Assembly (NCBI RefSeq): GCF_042850985.1
Contig: NZ_AP031415.1
Coordinates: forward strand, 2,294,001 to 2,358,000
DNA length: 64,000 nt
Source: Allocoprobacillus sp002160865
GTDB lineage: Bacteria; Bacillota_I; Bacilli_A; Erysipelotrichales; Coprobacillaceae
Direction of reading: 5' to 3'
Shown here: positions 45,976 to 56,265 of the stretch, in pieces
Position numbering within the stretch: the stretch's first letter is position 1
How the letters are laid out: the number at the start of each line of letters is the position of its first letter
Position numbers and translations under genes: made by a program
Notes under the pieces: model-generated
Database searches by the model: none
What the model was told of the DNA's origin: nothing
Seen by the model: the letters and a program-made list of their open reading frames with translations, nothing else

Positions 45976-46848
45976 TTAATTAAATTCATCTAACAACTCT
46001 TTAAGTTCATCTTCACTAAAACTATATTTTGAATTACAGAACTGACATGTCATTTCACAACCATGATCTTCATCAATCATAGCTTGAATTTCATCTTTTC
46101 CAACTGTCATCAATGCATTTTTCATTTTTTCCTTAGAACAGTCACATTCAAAAAATAAATCTTGACTATCTAAAATCTTCACATCTTCAAAAATCATCTG
46201 TAGTATTTCTTCTGGTGTATGTCCTTCATTTAATAATGCAGATACTGCTGGGAAATTTCTCATTTTTTCTTCAATATAAGAAATATCTTCATCACTCGCT
46301 TCTGGTAAAAGCTGAATAATAAAACCACCACTAGATAAAATCTCATTTGTCGTATCAACAAGAACACCTAATGATACAACCGAAGGAATCTGTTCAGAAA
46401 CCATAAAATAATAAGAAAAATCTTCACCAATTTCACCTGTTTGAATAGGCACAGTTCCAACAAATGGTTCTTTTAATCCCATATCTTTAATAACCTGCAA
46501 AGTCCCTTGATTCCCTACTGCAAGTCCCACACCTAGCTTTCCAGTATCTTCATAAGTGTAATGAACATGTGGATTTCCAACAAATGCCTTAATTTTCCCA
46601 TCACTGTTTGTACAAGCCATAATTGTTCCGATATTTCCTCCACCATTCATTGTGACAGTCATTTTTTCATGATTTTTATTCATGGCTGCCAACATAAAAG
46701 TTGCTGACATAAAACGTCCTAACGTAGCTGAAGCCGTTGGCCACAAATCATGTTTTTGTCTTGCCACTTCCAATAATTGTTTTGTTGTACATGCAAAGAC
46801 ACGACAGTTCTTTGATTCTACTATTCCTCTGACTAAATAATCTTTCAT
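45976..46848 (-). CDS. hslO: Redox-regulated chaperonin Hsp33
   Basis: About 290 residues. A holdase chaperone active under oxidative stress. The C-terminal zinc centre is complete as CDCSKEKM and CQFCNSKY (four cysteines). The N-terminal MKDYLVRGIVESKNCRVFACTT fits the family. The start at 46848 follows GGAGGTTAAA, which lies inside the end of the 30-residue peptide gene; a longer frame to 46866 is rejected. Confidence 0.95.
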   Translation of the reverse strand: MKDYLVRGIVESKNCRVFACTTKQLLEVARQKHDLWPTASATLGRFMSATFMLAAMNKNHEKMTVTMNGGGNIGTIMACTNSDGKIKAFVGNPHVHYTYEDTGKLGVGLAVGNQGTLQVIKDMGLKEPFVGTVPIQTGEIGEDFSYYFMVSEQIPSVVSLGVLVDTTNEILSSGGFIIQLLPEASDEDISYIEEKMRNFPAVSALLNEGHTPEEILQMIFEDVKILDSQDLFFECDCSKEKMKNALMTVGKDEIQAMIDEDHGCEMTCQFCNSKYSFSEDELKELLDEFN

Positions 46849-46849
46849 T

Positions 46850-46942
46850 TTAACCTCCAAATGCAAAATAACTGATTAAAGGTATCACCATACAAGCAAT
46901 AATAATGATAACCAGTAATTTACTCATTGTACTTCTTTTCAT
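46850..46942 (-). CDS. 30-residue single-helix membrane peptide
   Basis: A small gene between ftsH and hslO. It reads MKRSTMSKLLVIIIIACMVI then PLISYFAFGG and stop. GAGGAGAAAATC directly precedes the ATG. The basic start and continuous hydrophobic core predict one membrane helix. The stop lies one base before the hslO ATG, and the hslO RBS (GGAGG) overlaps its last codons, so translational coupling is likely. It lies after the ftsH terminator, so it seems to head the hslO transcript. Unknown function; a leader peptide or a small FtsH partner/substrate are possibilities. Confidence 0.65.
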   Translation of the reverse strand: MKRSTMSKLLVIIIIACMVIPLISYFAFGG

Positions 46943-46956
46943 GATTTTCTCCTCTT

Positions 46957-46984
46957 ACAAAAATAAGCACATAAGTGCTTATTT
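46957..46984 (-). terminator. Intrinsic terminator of ftsH
   Basis: Minus strand AAATAAGCAC/GTGCTTATTT with a 4-base loop and TT following; the stem includes the ftsH stop codon. Confidence 0.8.
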
Positions 46985-48937
46985 CATTTCATCTAATAAA
47001 TCATCATCTAAATTAACAGGATCTTTCTTCTCCTCAACTGGAGGCATCTGTTGATGATCATCATGATTATCTTCACCGTTATCTAAAACTAACATATGTC
47101 CTGTATTATATAATGATTCAATTTGTTCATTATTTAATGTTTCATGTTCTAATAATGCATCAGCAATCGTAATCAATTTATCTTTTTGTTCATTGATAAT
47201 TTGACGACATTGGTTATAACATTCATCAATAATCTTACGTACCTGCTGATCAATTTCATAGGCAATCTGTCCAGAATGTGTATTGCTTGTAGAAGAATAA
47301 TCTCTACCTAAGAACACAGCATCATGTCCAGAATCATATTTAATAGGTCCCAGTTCAGACATTCCTAATTCAGTAACCATCATTCTTGCGATACGTGTAG
47401 CCTGTTCAATATCGTTATGAGCTCCTGAAGAAACATCACCAAAGAAAATTTCTTCAGCAACACGTCCACCCATAAATCCAGTAATACTTGCCATTAACTG
47501 TGATTTTGTCTGGAAGTATGTTTCTTCTTTAGGTGTCATTAAATTATAACCACCAGCTTGACCTCTTGGAATAATTGTGACTTTTTGAACTTTATTGGCA
47601 TCTTCCAAAGTCAATCCAATAATCGCATGACCAGCTTCATGATAAGCTACCAATTTTCTTTCTTTTTCAGTATATTTACGTGATTTCTTAGCTGGTCCAC
47701 CGATGACACGGTCAATCGCTTCATCCACATCATCTAAAGTAATACGTTTATGTCCTAAACGAACAGCTAACAATGCTGCTTCATTTAAAACATTCGCAAG
47801 TTCAGCACCAGAGAATCCCGGTGTACGTTGTGCAATGTTTTCAAAATTCACATCATCTGTAAATTTCTTATTACGTGCATGAACACGTAAGATTTCAGCT
47901 CTGGCTTTTTTATCTGGATTAGCCACTTGAATTTGTCTATCGAAACGTCCCGGACGAAGCAATGCAGGGTCTAAGACATCAGCACGGTTTGTAGCCGCTA
48001 AAATGATAATTCCTTCATTACCACTAAATCCATCCATTTCAACAAGCAACTGGTTCAATGTCTGTTCACGTTCATCGTGTCCACCACCGACACCTGTTCC
48101 TCTTTGACGTCCAACTGCATCAATTTCATCAATAAAGATAATACATGGTGCATTCTGTTTTGCTTTCTTGAACATATCACGCACACGTCCAGCACCAACA
48201 CCAACAAACATTTCTACGAATTCTGAACCAGAAATAGAGTAGAAAGGCACGTTGGCTTCGCCAGCCACTGCTCTTGCCAGTAATGTTTTTCCTGTACCCG
48301 GTGGCCCTACAAGTAAGACACCTCGAGGAATTTTTGCACCCATATTTGCAAATTTCTTAGGATTCTTTAAGAAATCTACTAATTCTTTTAATTCTTCTTT
48401 TTCTTCATCTGCTCCAGCAACATCTGTAAATCTTGTCTTGCTGTCTTTTTCTAATTTTGCACGAGAATTTCCAAAATCGAAGGCTTTGGCATTGGCTCCA
48501 CCGCCACCTCCAATACTTCTCATGACAAAGAACATCACACCAATCAATAAAATATATGGTAGTAAGCTAAGCAATGTATCTACCAGCATATTTTCACTCT
48601 TGGCATCTCTAATTTGCACTGTGATTCCTTTATCTTCCATTAATTGAATTAAAGAATCTAACTCCTGATCTGTTTGAGGAACATTTGTTTTAAATGTGTA
48701 ATTAACCTCTTTACCTTCTTCTGTTTTTGTATATTGTCCTTCAACACTTGTCACATAGATTCCCGGCATCACTGACATTTCAGTCACTTTTTCTTCTTCA
48801 AGAATCTGTGTAAATTGTGTATAATTGACTTCATTTGTTCTTCCCATATTAAGCAAAGGAACAAGTGAACTCAATAAAATAATGACAAGAATCCAAGGCA
48901 ATATAGCCTTCATTAAACTTTTATTCTTATTATTCAT
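46979..48937 (-). CDS. ftsH: ATP-dependent zinc metalloprotease FtsH
   Basis: 652 residues. Two N-terminal membrane helices (about 8-28 and 120-140) flank an outer domain. The AAA domain has Walker A GPPGTGKT, Walker [16 protein letters not shown] and the SRH region [11 protein letters not shown]. The protease motif is HEAGH. It degrades membrane and regulatory proteins. The acidic, Asp/Glu-rich C-terminal tail ([12 protein letters not shown] and after) is typical. AAGGAG RBS. It follows hpt by 15 bases in the spoIIE-tilS-hpt-ftsH order. Confidence 0.97.
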   Translation of the reverse strand: MNNKNKSLMKAILPWILVIILLSSLVPLLNMGRTNEVNYTQFTQILEEEKVTEMSVMPGIYVTSVEGQYTKTEEGKEVNYTFKTNVPQTDQELDSLIQLMEDKGITVQIRDAKSENMLVDTLLSLLPYILLIGVMFFVMRSIGGGGGANAKAFDFGNSRAKLEKDSKTRFTDVAGADEEKEELKELVDFLKNPKKFANMGAKIPRGVLLVGPPGTGKTLLARAVAGEANVPFYSISGSEFVEMFVGVGAGRVRDMFKKAKQNAPCIIFIDEIDAVGRQRGTGVGGGHDEREQTLNQLLVEMDGFSGNEGIIILAATNRADVLDPALLRPGRFDRQIQVANPDKKARAEILRVHARNKKFTDDVNFENIAQRTPGFSGAELANVLNEAALLAVRLGHKRITLDDVDEAIDRVIGGPAKKSRKYTEKERKLVAYHEAGHAIIGLTLEDANKVQKVTIIPRGQAGGYNLMTPKEETYFQTKSQLMASITGFMGGRVAEEIFFGDVSSGAHNDIEQATRIARMMVTELGMSELGPIKYDSGHDAVFLGRDYSSTSNTHSGQIAYEIDQQVRKIIDECYNQCRQIINEQKDKLITIADALLEHETLNNEQIESLYNTGHMLVLDNGEDNHDDHQQMPPVEEKKDPVNLDDDLLDEMK

Positions 48938-48952
48938 ACAATCTCCTTTTCA

Positions 48953-49483
48953 CTACTGATAACATTCTTCTTTTAAAATACCTACATAAGGCAATTGACG
49001 ATATTTTTCATTAAAATCCAATCCATATCCAATCACAAAAGCATTTGGAATTTCAAATCCAACATATTTAGCCTCAATTGGATAAGTACGACCTTCTTTT
49101 TTATCAAGCATTGTTACAATTTCTACTGATGTTGCTCCACGTTCTTCAAGCATCGCTTTGACAGTCGTTAAAGTTTTTCCTGTATCTAAAATATCTTCAA
49201 CAAGTAAAATATCTTTTCCTTTGACATCCTGATCCAAATCTTTTTTGATTGTAATCGTACGAGATTCAACACCTTCATAACTGCTGACATCCATATAATC
49301 AAAAGTTACATCTATTTCTATATATTTAGATAACTCTGCCAAAAAAGGAACTGATCCTTTTAATAAACCCACTAAAATCACTTCTTTATCATGATAATCA
49401 TGATTAATCATTGTCGCTAATTCCTGACATTTTTCAGCAATTTGTTGTTGTGTATATAAAATTTCTTTAACATCTTTATGCAT
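48953..49483 (-). CDS. hpt: Hypoxanthine phosphoribosyltransferase
   Basis: 176 residues. PRPP-binding motif ILLVEDILDTGKTLTT at about 94-109 and VGLLKGSVPFLAEL are typical. It salvages hypoxanthine and guanine. AAGGAGTGG RBS. It sits between tilS and ftsH, the order usual in Firmicutes. Confidence 0.95.
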   Translation of the reverse strand: MHKDVKEILYTQQQIAEKCQELATMINHDYHDKEVILVGLLKGSVPFLAELSKYIEIDVTFDYMDVSSYEGVESRTITIKKDLDQDVKGKDILLVEDILDTGKTLTTVKAMLEERGATSVEIVTMLDKKEGRTYPIEAKYVGFEIPNAFVIGYGLDFNEKYRQLPYVGILKEECYQ

Positions 49484-49511
49484 ACTTCTCCACTCCTTAT
49501 AATAAGCCTCT

Positions 49512-50747
49512 CTATTTTATCACAAATACATTTGGTTTTGTAGTCAAATAATCAATGTTTTTTGCAATATGTGGAACCAATACAATCGTTCCTTCACGAT
49601 TGACTACAATTGGCCATGTTTTTCTTTTTAAAGCAGGAATTTTCGCATTGATAAATAGACGTGAAACTTTTTTAGTCCCTGAAGAAGTCATAATGCTGTC
49701 GCCTTCTTTCATCGTACGGATGGTAATAGGGTAATCTTCTGGAGATAGAAAAACCCCTTCATTGATATGTCCACTATCTAATAAATGGAAATATTCACAG
49801 CCAAAAGGCATATATTCTCGAAATTCATAACTATAACCTTTTGTTTTATCTTTATCAATGATGTAGATATTATCGTATTCTTTTATGAACAGATAATTAA
49901 CTGGTAGATTCATTTGAATATTTGGTTTGACACTATCTATCTGATGTCTGATTTCTTGAATCAAAGCATAAGAAATCAATTGTGTTGGCATCACATCACG
50001 TAGAATTAAATAAAGAAAGATTTCTCTTAACGCTTTAGGAATATAATAATAATATATGATACCATCTGTTTTATATTGTTGGTAATAAGGTTCAACTTTA
50101 AACTCTAATTCTTTGATTCTTTGATTATGTTGTTTGGCTTTTTGAATCAGTTCTTCTTTTTGTTTTAAAGTATACTGATTTAAGATAGTATTACGCACAC
50201 GATCTCTTTCAAAATCAGTTTCAAAATTGGTATAATCATCATGATAAGGGATATTTCTTTCTTGACATCTTTTTAAAATATCTTGTTTATATAAACACAT
50301 TAAAGGCCTGATAATACGCATATTTTGAACATGTGTTTCCTGTTTAATCCCTAAGTAGTGAACTGTATTATGATGCGATAACTGCATATAAATCGTTTCT
50401 ATATGATCATCTAAATGATGTCCTAAAATCACACCATCCACTTGATACAAATCATAAATTTCTTTATAGAAATTATATCTTAATGTTCTTGCCTGATTTT
50501 GAAAATTGCCCTGATGATAATCTTGTGAATGATATTCTTTATAGTAAAAAGGAATCCCATAAGTGGCACAATAATCACTGACCAGTTCATAATCGAGATA
50601 ACTGTCATGACGAAAATTATAATTTACATGTGCCACTAATAAATGATAGCCTAGTTTTCTTAATGTATCTAAAAGATACATCGAATCACAACCTCCAGAT
50701 ACACCAATAATATAATATTTTGAACGATCCAATAATTCTAAATTCAT
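49512..50747 (-). CDS. tilS: tRNA(Ile)-lysidine synthase
   Basis: About 411 residues. The PP-loop SGGCDSMYLL near residue 17 and GHHLDDHIETIYMQL are the N-type ATP-pyrophosphatase motifs. The C-terminal TilS domain (MKEGDSIMTSSGTKKVSRLF) is present. It converts C34 of the AUA-decoding tRNA-Ile to lysidine, an essential modification. The start at 50747 has GGAGTGATAAC in front; the longer frame to 50807 includes no RBS. Confidence 0.94.
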   Translation of the reverse strand: MNLELLDRSKYYIIGVSGGCDSMYLLDTLRKLGYHLLVAHVNYNFRHDSYLDYELVSDYCATYGIPFYYKEYHSQDYHQGNFQNQARTLRYNFYKEIYDLYQVDGVILGHHLDDHIETIYMQLSHHNTVHYLGIKQETHVQNMRIIRPLMCLYKQDILKRCQERNIPYHDDYTNFETDFERDRVRNTILNQYTLKQKEELIQKAKQHNQRIKELEFKVEPYYQQYKTDGIIYYYYIPKALREIFLYLILRDVMPTQLISYALIQEIRHQIDSVKPNIQMNLPVNYLFIKEYDNIYIIDKDKTKGYSYEFREYMPFGCEYFHLLDSGHINEGVFLSPEDYPITIRTMKEGDSIMTSSGTKKVSRLFINAKIPALKRKTWPIVVNREGTIVLVPHIAKNIDYLTTKPNVFVIK

Positions 50748-50817
50748 GTTATCACTCCATGAAGACATTATATCAAAGAAATTCCAATTCCAAAACAAAA
50801 ATCCCAATATTTTGGGA

Positions 50818-53004
50818 TTATTGCTTACATAATTTTAAAACCATAATTGTCATGTCATCATTTCGTTGTTCATCATTCGCTAAAGACATCAATAAATGAG
50901 CAATATCCTTAGGATGATCATCACCAATCAAATATTCATTTTCTTTCAAGAACTCATAAAAATGTCCAGAAAAACCATCACTCACCATAAAAATTATATC
51001 ATTCTCTTTTAAAGTCTGTTTTTGAATCACTGTTTCTAAAGGAGAAACAATTCCCATTGGTAAGGTCTTTGATTCTACTTCTAGAATTTCATGATTTCTT
51101 AAAATATACGTTGGACAAGCCCCATATTTAATAAAAGTTGTCATTCCACTCACCAGATTAATTTCCATCATATCCATGGTTGTAAACATATCATTACGAT
51201 TCTTTATTTTCAATAAAGCATTAACCGATTGAATTGTATCATCTAATGATATACCATTCATGATCAATTGTTTCATCACATCCAGTGTCAACTTTGAATC
51301 ATCACTGGCTTTTTGTCCTTGACCCATACCATCACTTAAAGCAAAATAATCATTTTCATTCATTGAAAACATCATATAACTATCCCCACAGGCAATACTT
51401 TCTTTGGCACATTGACAAACTCCATATTGAACAAAATAACGTGTATGATGTTTTAATACTAAATATGTATAACCTAACTGATGCATCGGGGTTTTCATAA
51501 TTTCTACATCCAATGTTTCATTTAAATATGATTCTAAAATAGGAATAAATTCATTTTCAATTTCTTCTCTTGTGATATCATAAATACCTATTTCCAGATA
51601 ATAAACAGATTGTGATTCATAATATTTTTTTAAATGAGCTAACTGAAAATGATAACCTTCCATATGTTCATAAATATGTTTTTCTTCAATATGTCCTATT
51701 TCCAACTGATGAGAGAATTGATGAAAAACATGATTCAATAAAGAAAACTGATGATACAAATCATTTTTCATAGCTTTATATTCTTCTTGAACTCTTTGAA
51801 TTTTACGATAATCTTTACGATATTGATTCACTAAATTTAAATATTTTTCTGGATTTAAACAATATTGATAAATAAAATCTTCGTCTGTTTCACTATAATG
51901 TTCTTTTAAACCTTTGTTCATGAGTTTAACCAAACGATGTGGACCATATTTTTTATGAAAACAAGTTGTCTGACTAGAACAATTCTGGCACATATCCTCA
52001 TAGATATAACCAATATATTCTAAAGAACGATTAGGTGCTGGTGCTCTTGTAAATAAAGCAGTCATTTGTTCAAATAAACGACAAAAAGAATCAACCTGTT
52101 TAGATAGCTGTTGTTTAAAAGTCATTTCCTGATAGCTTGAAGAAAGCACTGTCTGATCATGGCGAATAGGTAAAATCAAAAATATAAGTCCACTCACCAC
52201 AACAATGAAACCATGATAAGTATATTGAAATTCAAGAAAGAAAGGTAAGATAAGATGTGATACAAAATATAAAGAAACAATGGTTGCTTTTTTATGACAG
52301 GGAATCATATAGAAAAAGAACAATGGTAATAAAAAAGATAAGATATCATCTTTGTAACTTAAATTCATCAACAACATCAACATAGAGCCATAAAATAATC
52401 CCGGTAATAAATCATCCAAACATTCATGATAGATCATAATCAATATAAAGATACGAATCAAAATCATTGTTGATATATGTGAATAAGGTAATAACCCCAT
52501 TGTACATATCAAAATAATGACAGTTAAGGATTTCATTCGTTCATGTGTCAACAAATCTGATTCACCATGCATTAATAAAGGAGTCAATGATGTAAAAATA
52601 AGGGTATTGATATAAGTAAGGATTGTCAACAATAAAGTAGAAAGCAAATCTATTTGAACATAAGCATAATAAATACCCCCAATAAGTGTTAAAAGATAAG
52701 GCACATAGCGTGATTTCATAGATTGAAATAATAAACAGAATTCTAAAATAAGAAACGCTATACCACTAATGAAAAGCAATTCATAAGGAACCTGTAAAAC
52801 AATGACACCTATCAATATCCCTATAAAATAACTCAATAAAGCAGGATACCCACACATAAAACACACATAAAAAAAAGGGAGTGTAAATAATAATGATGTT
52901 GAATAAACATCAACAATAGACATTAGAAAAGATATAAGCGTTATATAAAAGACGAATTGATATTTGATTTTTTTAACACGACTTGGATTGATAATCAGTT
53001 CCAT
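50818..53004 (-). CDS. spoIIE: Stage II sporulation protein E-like serine phosphatase
   Basis: About 728 residues. The N-terminal third has roughly eight to ten membrane helices. A middle linker (about 320-510) holds a Cys pair set (MCQNCSSQTTCF). The C-terminal PP2C phosphatase shows ALSDGMGQGQKASDDS, MEINLVSG and FMVSDGFSGHF. SpoIIE dephosphorylates SpoIIAA to activate sigma-F in the forespore. B. subtilis SpoIIE is about 827 residues, so this is shorter. GAGGTGG precedes the ATG. With tilS downstream it forms the classic Firmicute order and implies a sporulation programme. Confidence 0.9.
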   Translation of the reverse strand: MELIINPSRVKKIKYQFVFYITLISFLMSIVDVYSTSLLFTLPFFYVCFMCGYPALLSYFIGILIGVIVLQVPYELLFISGIAFLILEFCLLFQSMKSRYVPYLLTLIGGIYYAYVQIDLLSTLLLTILTYINTLIFTSLTPLLMHGESDLLTHERMKSLTVIILICTMGLLPYSHISTMILIRIFILIMIYHECLDDLLPGLFYGSMLMLLMNLSYKDDILSFLLPLFFFYMIPCHKKATIVSLYFVSHLILPFFLEFQYTYHGFIVVVSGLIFLILPIRHDQTVLSSSYQEMTFKQQLSKQVDSFCRLFEQMTALFTRAPAPNRSLEYIGYIYEDMCQNCSSQTTCFHKKYGPHRLVKLMNKGLKEHYSETDEDFIYQYCLNPEKYLNLVNQYRKDYRKIQRVQEEYKAMKNDLYHQFSLLNHVFHQFSHQLEIGHIEEKHIYEHMEGYHFQLAHLKKYYESQSVYYLEIGIYDITREEIENEFIPILESYLNETLDVEIMKTPMHQLGYTYLVLKHHTRYFVQYGVCQCAKESIACGDSYMMFSMNENDYFALSDGMGQGQKASDDSKLTLDVMKQLIMNGISLDDTIQSVNALLKIKNRNDMFTTMDMMEINLVSGMTTFIKYGACPTYILRNHEILEVESKTLPMGIVSPLETVIQKQTLKENDIIFMVSDGFSGHFYEFLKENEYLIGDDHPKDIAHLLMSLANDEQRNDDMTIMVLKLCKQ

Positions 53005-53074
53005 TTTTTCCACCTCTAGACTCATTATAGAGGTTTTCATTTAAATTATTTGTCATATTTTCAAGTTCTTGACA

Positions 53075-53110
53075 TAAAAAAACCAATAGTCTTTCAACCA
53101 CTGGTTTCAT
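53075..53110 (-). terminator. Intrinsic terminator of the two-component pair
   Basis: Minus strand AAACCAGTGGT/ACTATTGGTTT (two G-T pairs) with a 6-base loop and TTTT following, just after the kinase gene. Confidence 0.85.
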
Positions 53111-55008
53111 TAAAAACGAAAATAAAATAAAACACCCTGTTTTGTATTTTGCACTCCATATTCAAAATGATGCAACTCTAAAATAGCTTTACATATTGCC
53201 AGTCCCAGACCTGTTCCACCTTCATTTCTTGCTTTATCTACTTTGTGGAAAGATAACCATATTTTTTCTATATCTTCTTCTGGAATATAAGCGCCTGTAT
53301 TTTCTACAGAAAAACGATGTTCATCTAAATGAATAATGACTTTTTCTCCTGATTCACTATGATGCAAAGCATTTCCAATAAAGTTTGTGATGACCATTCC
53401 AATCTTAAATGGATCTGCTTCAACAATACTAGAATCCAAATCTGTAATTAACTGAACATGACGATTTTCAAATAAACAAGCCATTGATTCTAATGTTTCA
53501 TCAACAATATCTAATAAATCCACTTCTTCCATATCCAATGTCATATTTTGTGATTCTAGCTTTGATAAATCCAGCATCGCTAAAACGAGTTCATTAATAC
53601 GTTTGGTTTCATTTTGAATGATTTCAATATATTCATTACGTTTTTTCTCATCTTTTTCTAATTCTACCATCTCACTAAAACCATTAATAATACCTAAAGG
53701 TGTTTTAATCTCATGTGTAAAGTTAGAAACAAACTCTTTTCTAACAACTTCTAATTGTTGAACTCTATCAATCTCTTGATGTAAATCATTAATTGTTTTT
53801 TCAAGCTCTTTACTCATTCTATCAACACCTCTTGCCAGATCCCCTAATTCATCATGACGAGATGTATCAATAGGATAATCAAATTGTTTACGTGAAATAC
53901 GCCATGCTGCCAGTTCTAATTGCTTAATCGGTCTAACAATCATATACGCAACTACAAAACACATCACAATGATTAAAATAAAAGCCAATATATATGTAGA
54001 AGAATTATCATACATAAACTGTTTAAAAGAATCCATAGGTAAATTATTATATTCCTGTGTTACAAAAATATAACCAATTGTCGCATCATCAACAGTTATT
54101 TCTTCATCTTCCATTTCTGATGCAGTGTTCCAATCTTCTAAACGCATCATAATCGTTGAATAATATTTCCCATTATATTCATACGGACTCATTAAATAAT
54201 ATTGTGTATAATCATAGACGGATGTATTAAACTCTTTTCCAGAATCTTTAAACTTCTGAAATTCTCTTTTGATTTTTTGTTGAAGTCCTTTAAAGGCATC
54301 GTGATAATCTGTTAATAATGCTTTTTGATTTAATTGTGATGACATAGATAATGTATCAGCAGAATAAGGAAACACAAGTTCCATCTTGGCACTCATATAA
54401 GAACTGGCAACACCTTCTAAATGAGTGATTTCCCCACTCACCTGTCGTTCAACAATCGTTTGATCGTTGATTGTGATTGTCTTAAAATCTAAATCGCGCA
54501 TCTCATCATCATACTGATTATAGTATCCAACATGTACATCAATAGATATTTCAAGTTCTGTATTTTGATTTTGTAAAATCAGTTTTTCTACTTTATCTAA
54601 ATCATTTTGACTCAATGATGAAAAATCAACACTTGTTGCATAATTGGTTCCATTTTTATTTATAATTAATGATAATGTTGGACCATCAACCCCATCTCTT
54701 GACATATCTAGTATTTGCCCATTTTTATCAACCAGACATTTAATTTTTGTTAAATCTCCTGAAAGAGCATGACGGTATAATCTTGAAAACTGTTTAGATG
54801 ACAAATCCACCTTATTAACAGCTATTTTTTCCAGATAATTTTTCGCAAATTTATCTAAATTACGAATCGTAATCTCAGCATCTGTTTCTACTGTATTTTT
54901 AATATAACGTTCTATTCCTAAACGAATTTCATTCCCTAATACAGCCATAAAAGCCAATAAAATAATACAGGCAATTTTAATAATTAAACTAAAGTTTAAT
55001 TTTTTCAT
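53110..55008 (-). CDS. OmpR-class sensor histidine kinase
   Basis: 632 residues. Helices at about 8-25 and 343-365 flank a large outer sensor region. A HAMP domain and coiled coil (ELEKTINDLHQEIDRVQQLE) lead to the HisKA box FVSNFTHEIKTPLG with H432. The ATPase has N-box NFIGNALHHS and G-boxes ENTGAYIPEED and GGTGLGLAIC. The ATG overlaps the regulator stop by four bases. The signal is unknown; similar kinases in Firmicutes respond to envelope or antibiotic stress. Confidence 0.93.
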   Translation of the reverse strand: MKKLNFSLIIKIACIILLAFMAVLGNEIRLGIERYIKNTVETDAEITIRNLDKFAKNYLEKIAVNKVDLSSKQFSRLYRHALSGDLTKIKCLVDKNGQILDMSRDGVDGPTLSLIINKNGTNYATSVDFSSLSQNDLDKVEKLILQNQNTELEISIDVHVGYYNQYDDEMRDLDFKTITINDQTIVERQVSGEITHLEGVASSYMSAKMELVFPYSADTLSMSSQLNQKALLTDYHDAFKGLQQKIKREFQKFKDSGKEFNTSVYDYTQYYLMSPYEYNGKYYSTIMMRLEDWNTASEMEDEEITVDDATIGYIFVTQEYNNLPMDSFKQFMYDNSSTYILAFILIIVMCFVVAYMIVRPIKQLELAAWRISRKQFDYPIDTSRHDELGDLARGVDRMSKELEKTINDLHQEIDRVQQLEVVRKEFVSNFTHEIKTPLGIINGFSEMVELEKDEKKRNEYIEIIQNETKRINELVLAMLDLSKLESQNMTLDMEEVDLLDIVDETLESMACLFENRHVQLITDLDSSIVEADPFKIGMVITNFIGNALHHSESGEKVIIHLDEHRFSVENTGAYIPEEDIEKIWLSFHKVDKARNEGGTGLGLAICKAILELHHFEYGVQNTKQGVLFYFRF

Positions 55009-55679
55009 ACTGACTCCTTCACATCAAACATATAACCAATCTTGACCACTGTTTGAATATAAGGGGCTGCCTCTTTTAATTTCTTTCTTAACTTTTTGAC
55101 ATATGTATCCACAATTCTCTGATCACCATAATAATCATAACCCCAGATATGATCTAACAGCTGATCTCGTGATAAAATCTTACGTTTATTATCTATAAAA
55201 TAAATAAGCATCTGATATTCTTTATGTGACAGAGCTGTTTGTTGTCCATCTACAAATACTTCATGCGTATCATCATTAATACGCAGAATGCCTTCTTCAA
55301 TCATGGTTTCATGTTGCTCATCTTTTTTAAAACGTTTTAATAACGCATTACACTTGGCATATAATAATGAAGGTGTAAAAGGTTTAGAAATAAAATCATC
55401 AGCTCCTAAATCATATCCTTTTAATTTATTATCATCATCACTCAATGCACTAATAAATAAAATCGGTATATCATTTTTTTGTCTGACTTGTTTACAAACT
55501 TCATAACCATCAATACCAGGCATCATAATATCTAATAAAATTAAATCAAAACTTTCATCCAATAATGATAAACCTTCATATCCATCACTAGCTTCTATGA
55601 CTTCTTCACCCTGTTTTTGAAAATATTCCACAATAAACTGACGAATCAGTTTTTCATCTTCTATCAATAATACTTTCAT
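55005..55679 (-). CDS. OmpR/PhoB-family response regulator
   Basis: 224 residues. Receiver domain with phospho-acceptor D50 in LLDIMMPGIDG and conserved ISALSD and DDFISKPF. The C-terminal winged helix (about 130-222) contains SHKEYQMLIYFIDNKRKILS and DQRIVDTYVKKLRKKL. Co-translated with the sensor kinase downstream. Confidence 0.95.
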   Translation of the reverse strand: MKVLLIEDEKLIRQFIVEYFQKQGEEVIEASDGYEGLSLLDESFDLILLDIMMPGIDGYEVCKQVRQKNDIPILFISALSDDDNKLKGYDLGADDFISKPFTPSLLYAKCNALLKRFKKDEQHETMIEEGILRINDDTHEVFVDGQQTALSHKEYQMLIYFIDNKRKILSRDQLLDHIWGYDYYGDQRIVDTYVKKLRKKLKEAAPYIQTVVKIGYMFDVKESV

Positions 55680-55732
55680 GTCTATTCACCCCACTTATAA
55701 TCATTATACAATAATCATATGGAAAAAATATG

Positions 55733-55762
55733 AAAAAGCCTTCATTTTTTTATGAAAGCTTT
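55733..55762 (-). terminator. Terminator of prfA-prmC-GNAT
   Basis: Minus strand AAAGCTTTCAT/ATGAAGGCTTT with a loop of As, followed by TTC. It lies at the end of the acetyltransferase gene. Confidence 0.8.
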
Positions 55763-56261
55763 ATAAATATTTCATATAACCTACATCATGATAGAAATAA
55801 GATTCTTCAAACTGTTGAAATTGTAATTTCTTTAATAAGTGAATAGATCGTTGATTATCCTTATAAACATAACAAATGACTTTTTGAAAATGATATGTTT
55901 CTTTCATATATTGGCAAAAAGCCTCAACAATCTCACTTCCATAGCCCTTAGACCAATAAACACTATCCAATGTATAACCTAAAACAAAAACTTTTTCATT
56001 AACAACATCTACAAACAAATCACCAATCATGATATCATTGTCTTTTAAAATAACAGCCAAATGATAATTTGTTTTCGGTAGATAAAAAGAAGTGAACTTT
56101 AAACATTGTTGAATACGTTTTGTTGCATCTTTTATAGAATACTTTTTCCATGACTGATAATGAGCAACTTCTTTTTTTGAACGATATTCACTCATACGCA
56201 CAGCATCTGTCAATTGCAGACATCTTAAATATAATCTAGGAGTTTCTAATATCTTTTCCAT
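55761..56261 (-). CDS. GNAT acetyltransferase, RimJ/RimL-like
   Basis: 166 residues. The start LETPRLYLRCLQLTDAVRM and the acetyl-CoA site GYTLDSVYWSKGYGSEIVEA (R/Q-x-x-G-x-G/A variant) are typical of Acetyltransf_3. The substrate (protein N-terminus, ribosomal protein or small molecule) is unknown. It follows prmC by four bases, in the place where sua5/ywlC often lies in other Firmicutes. Confidence 0.87.
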   Translation of the reverse strand: MEKILETPRLYLRCLQLTDAVRMSEYRSKKEVAHYQSWKKYSIKDATKRIQQCLKFTSFYLPKTNYHLAVILKDNDIMIGDLFVDVVNEKVFVLGYTLDSVYWSKGYGSEIVEAFCQYMKETYHFQKVICYVYKDNQRSIHLLKKLQFQQFEESYFYHDVGYMKYL

Positions 56262-56265
56262 AAAC

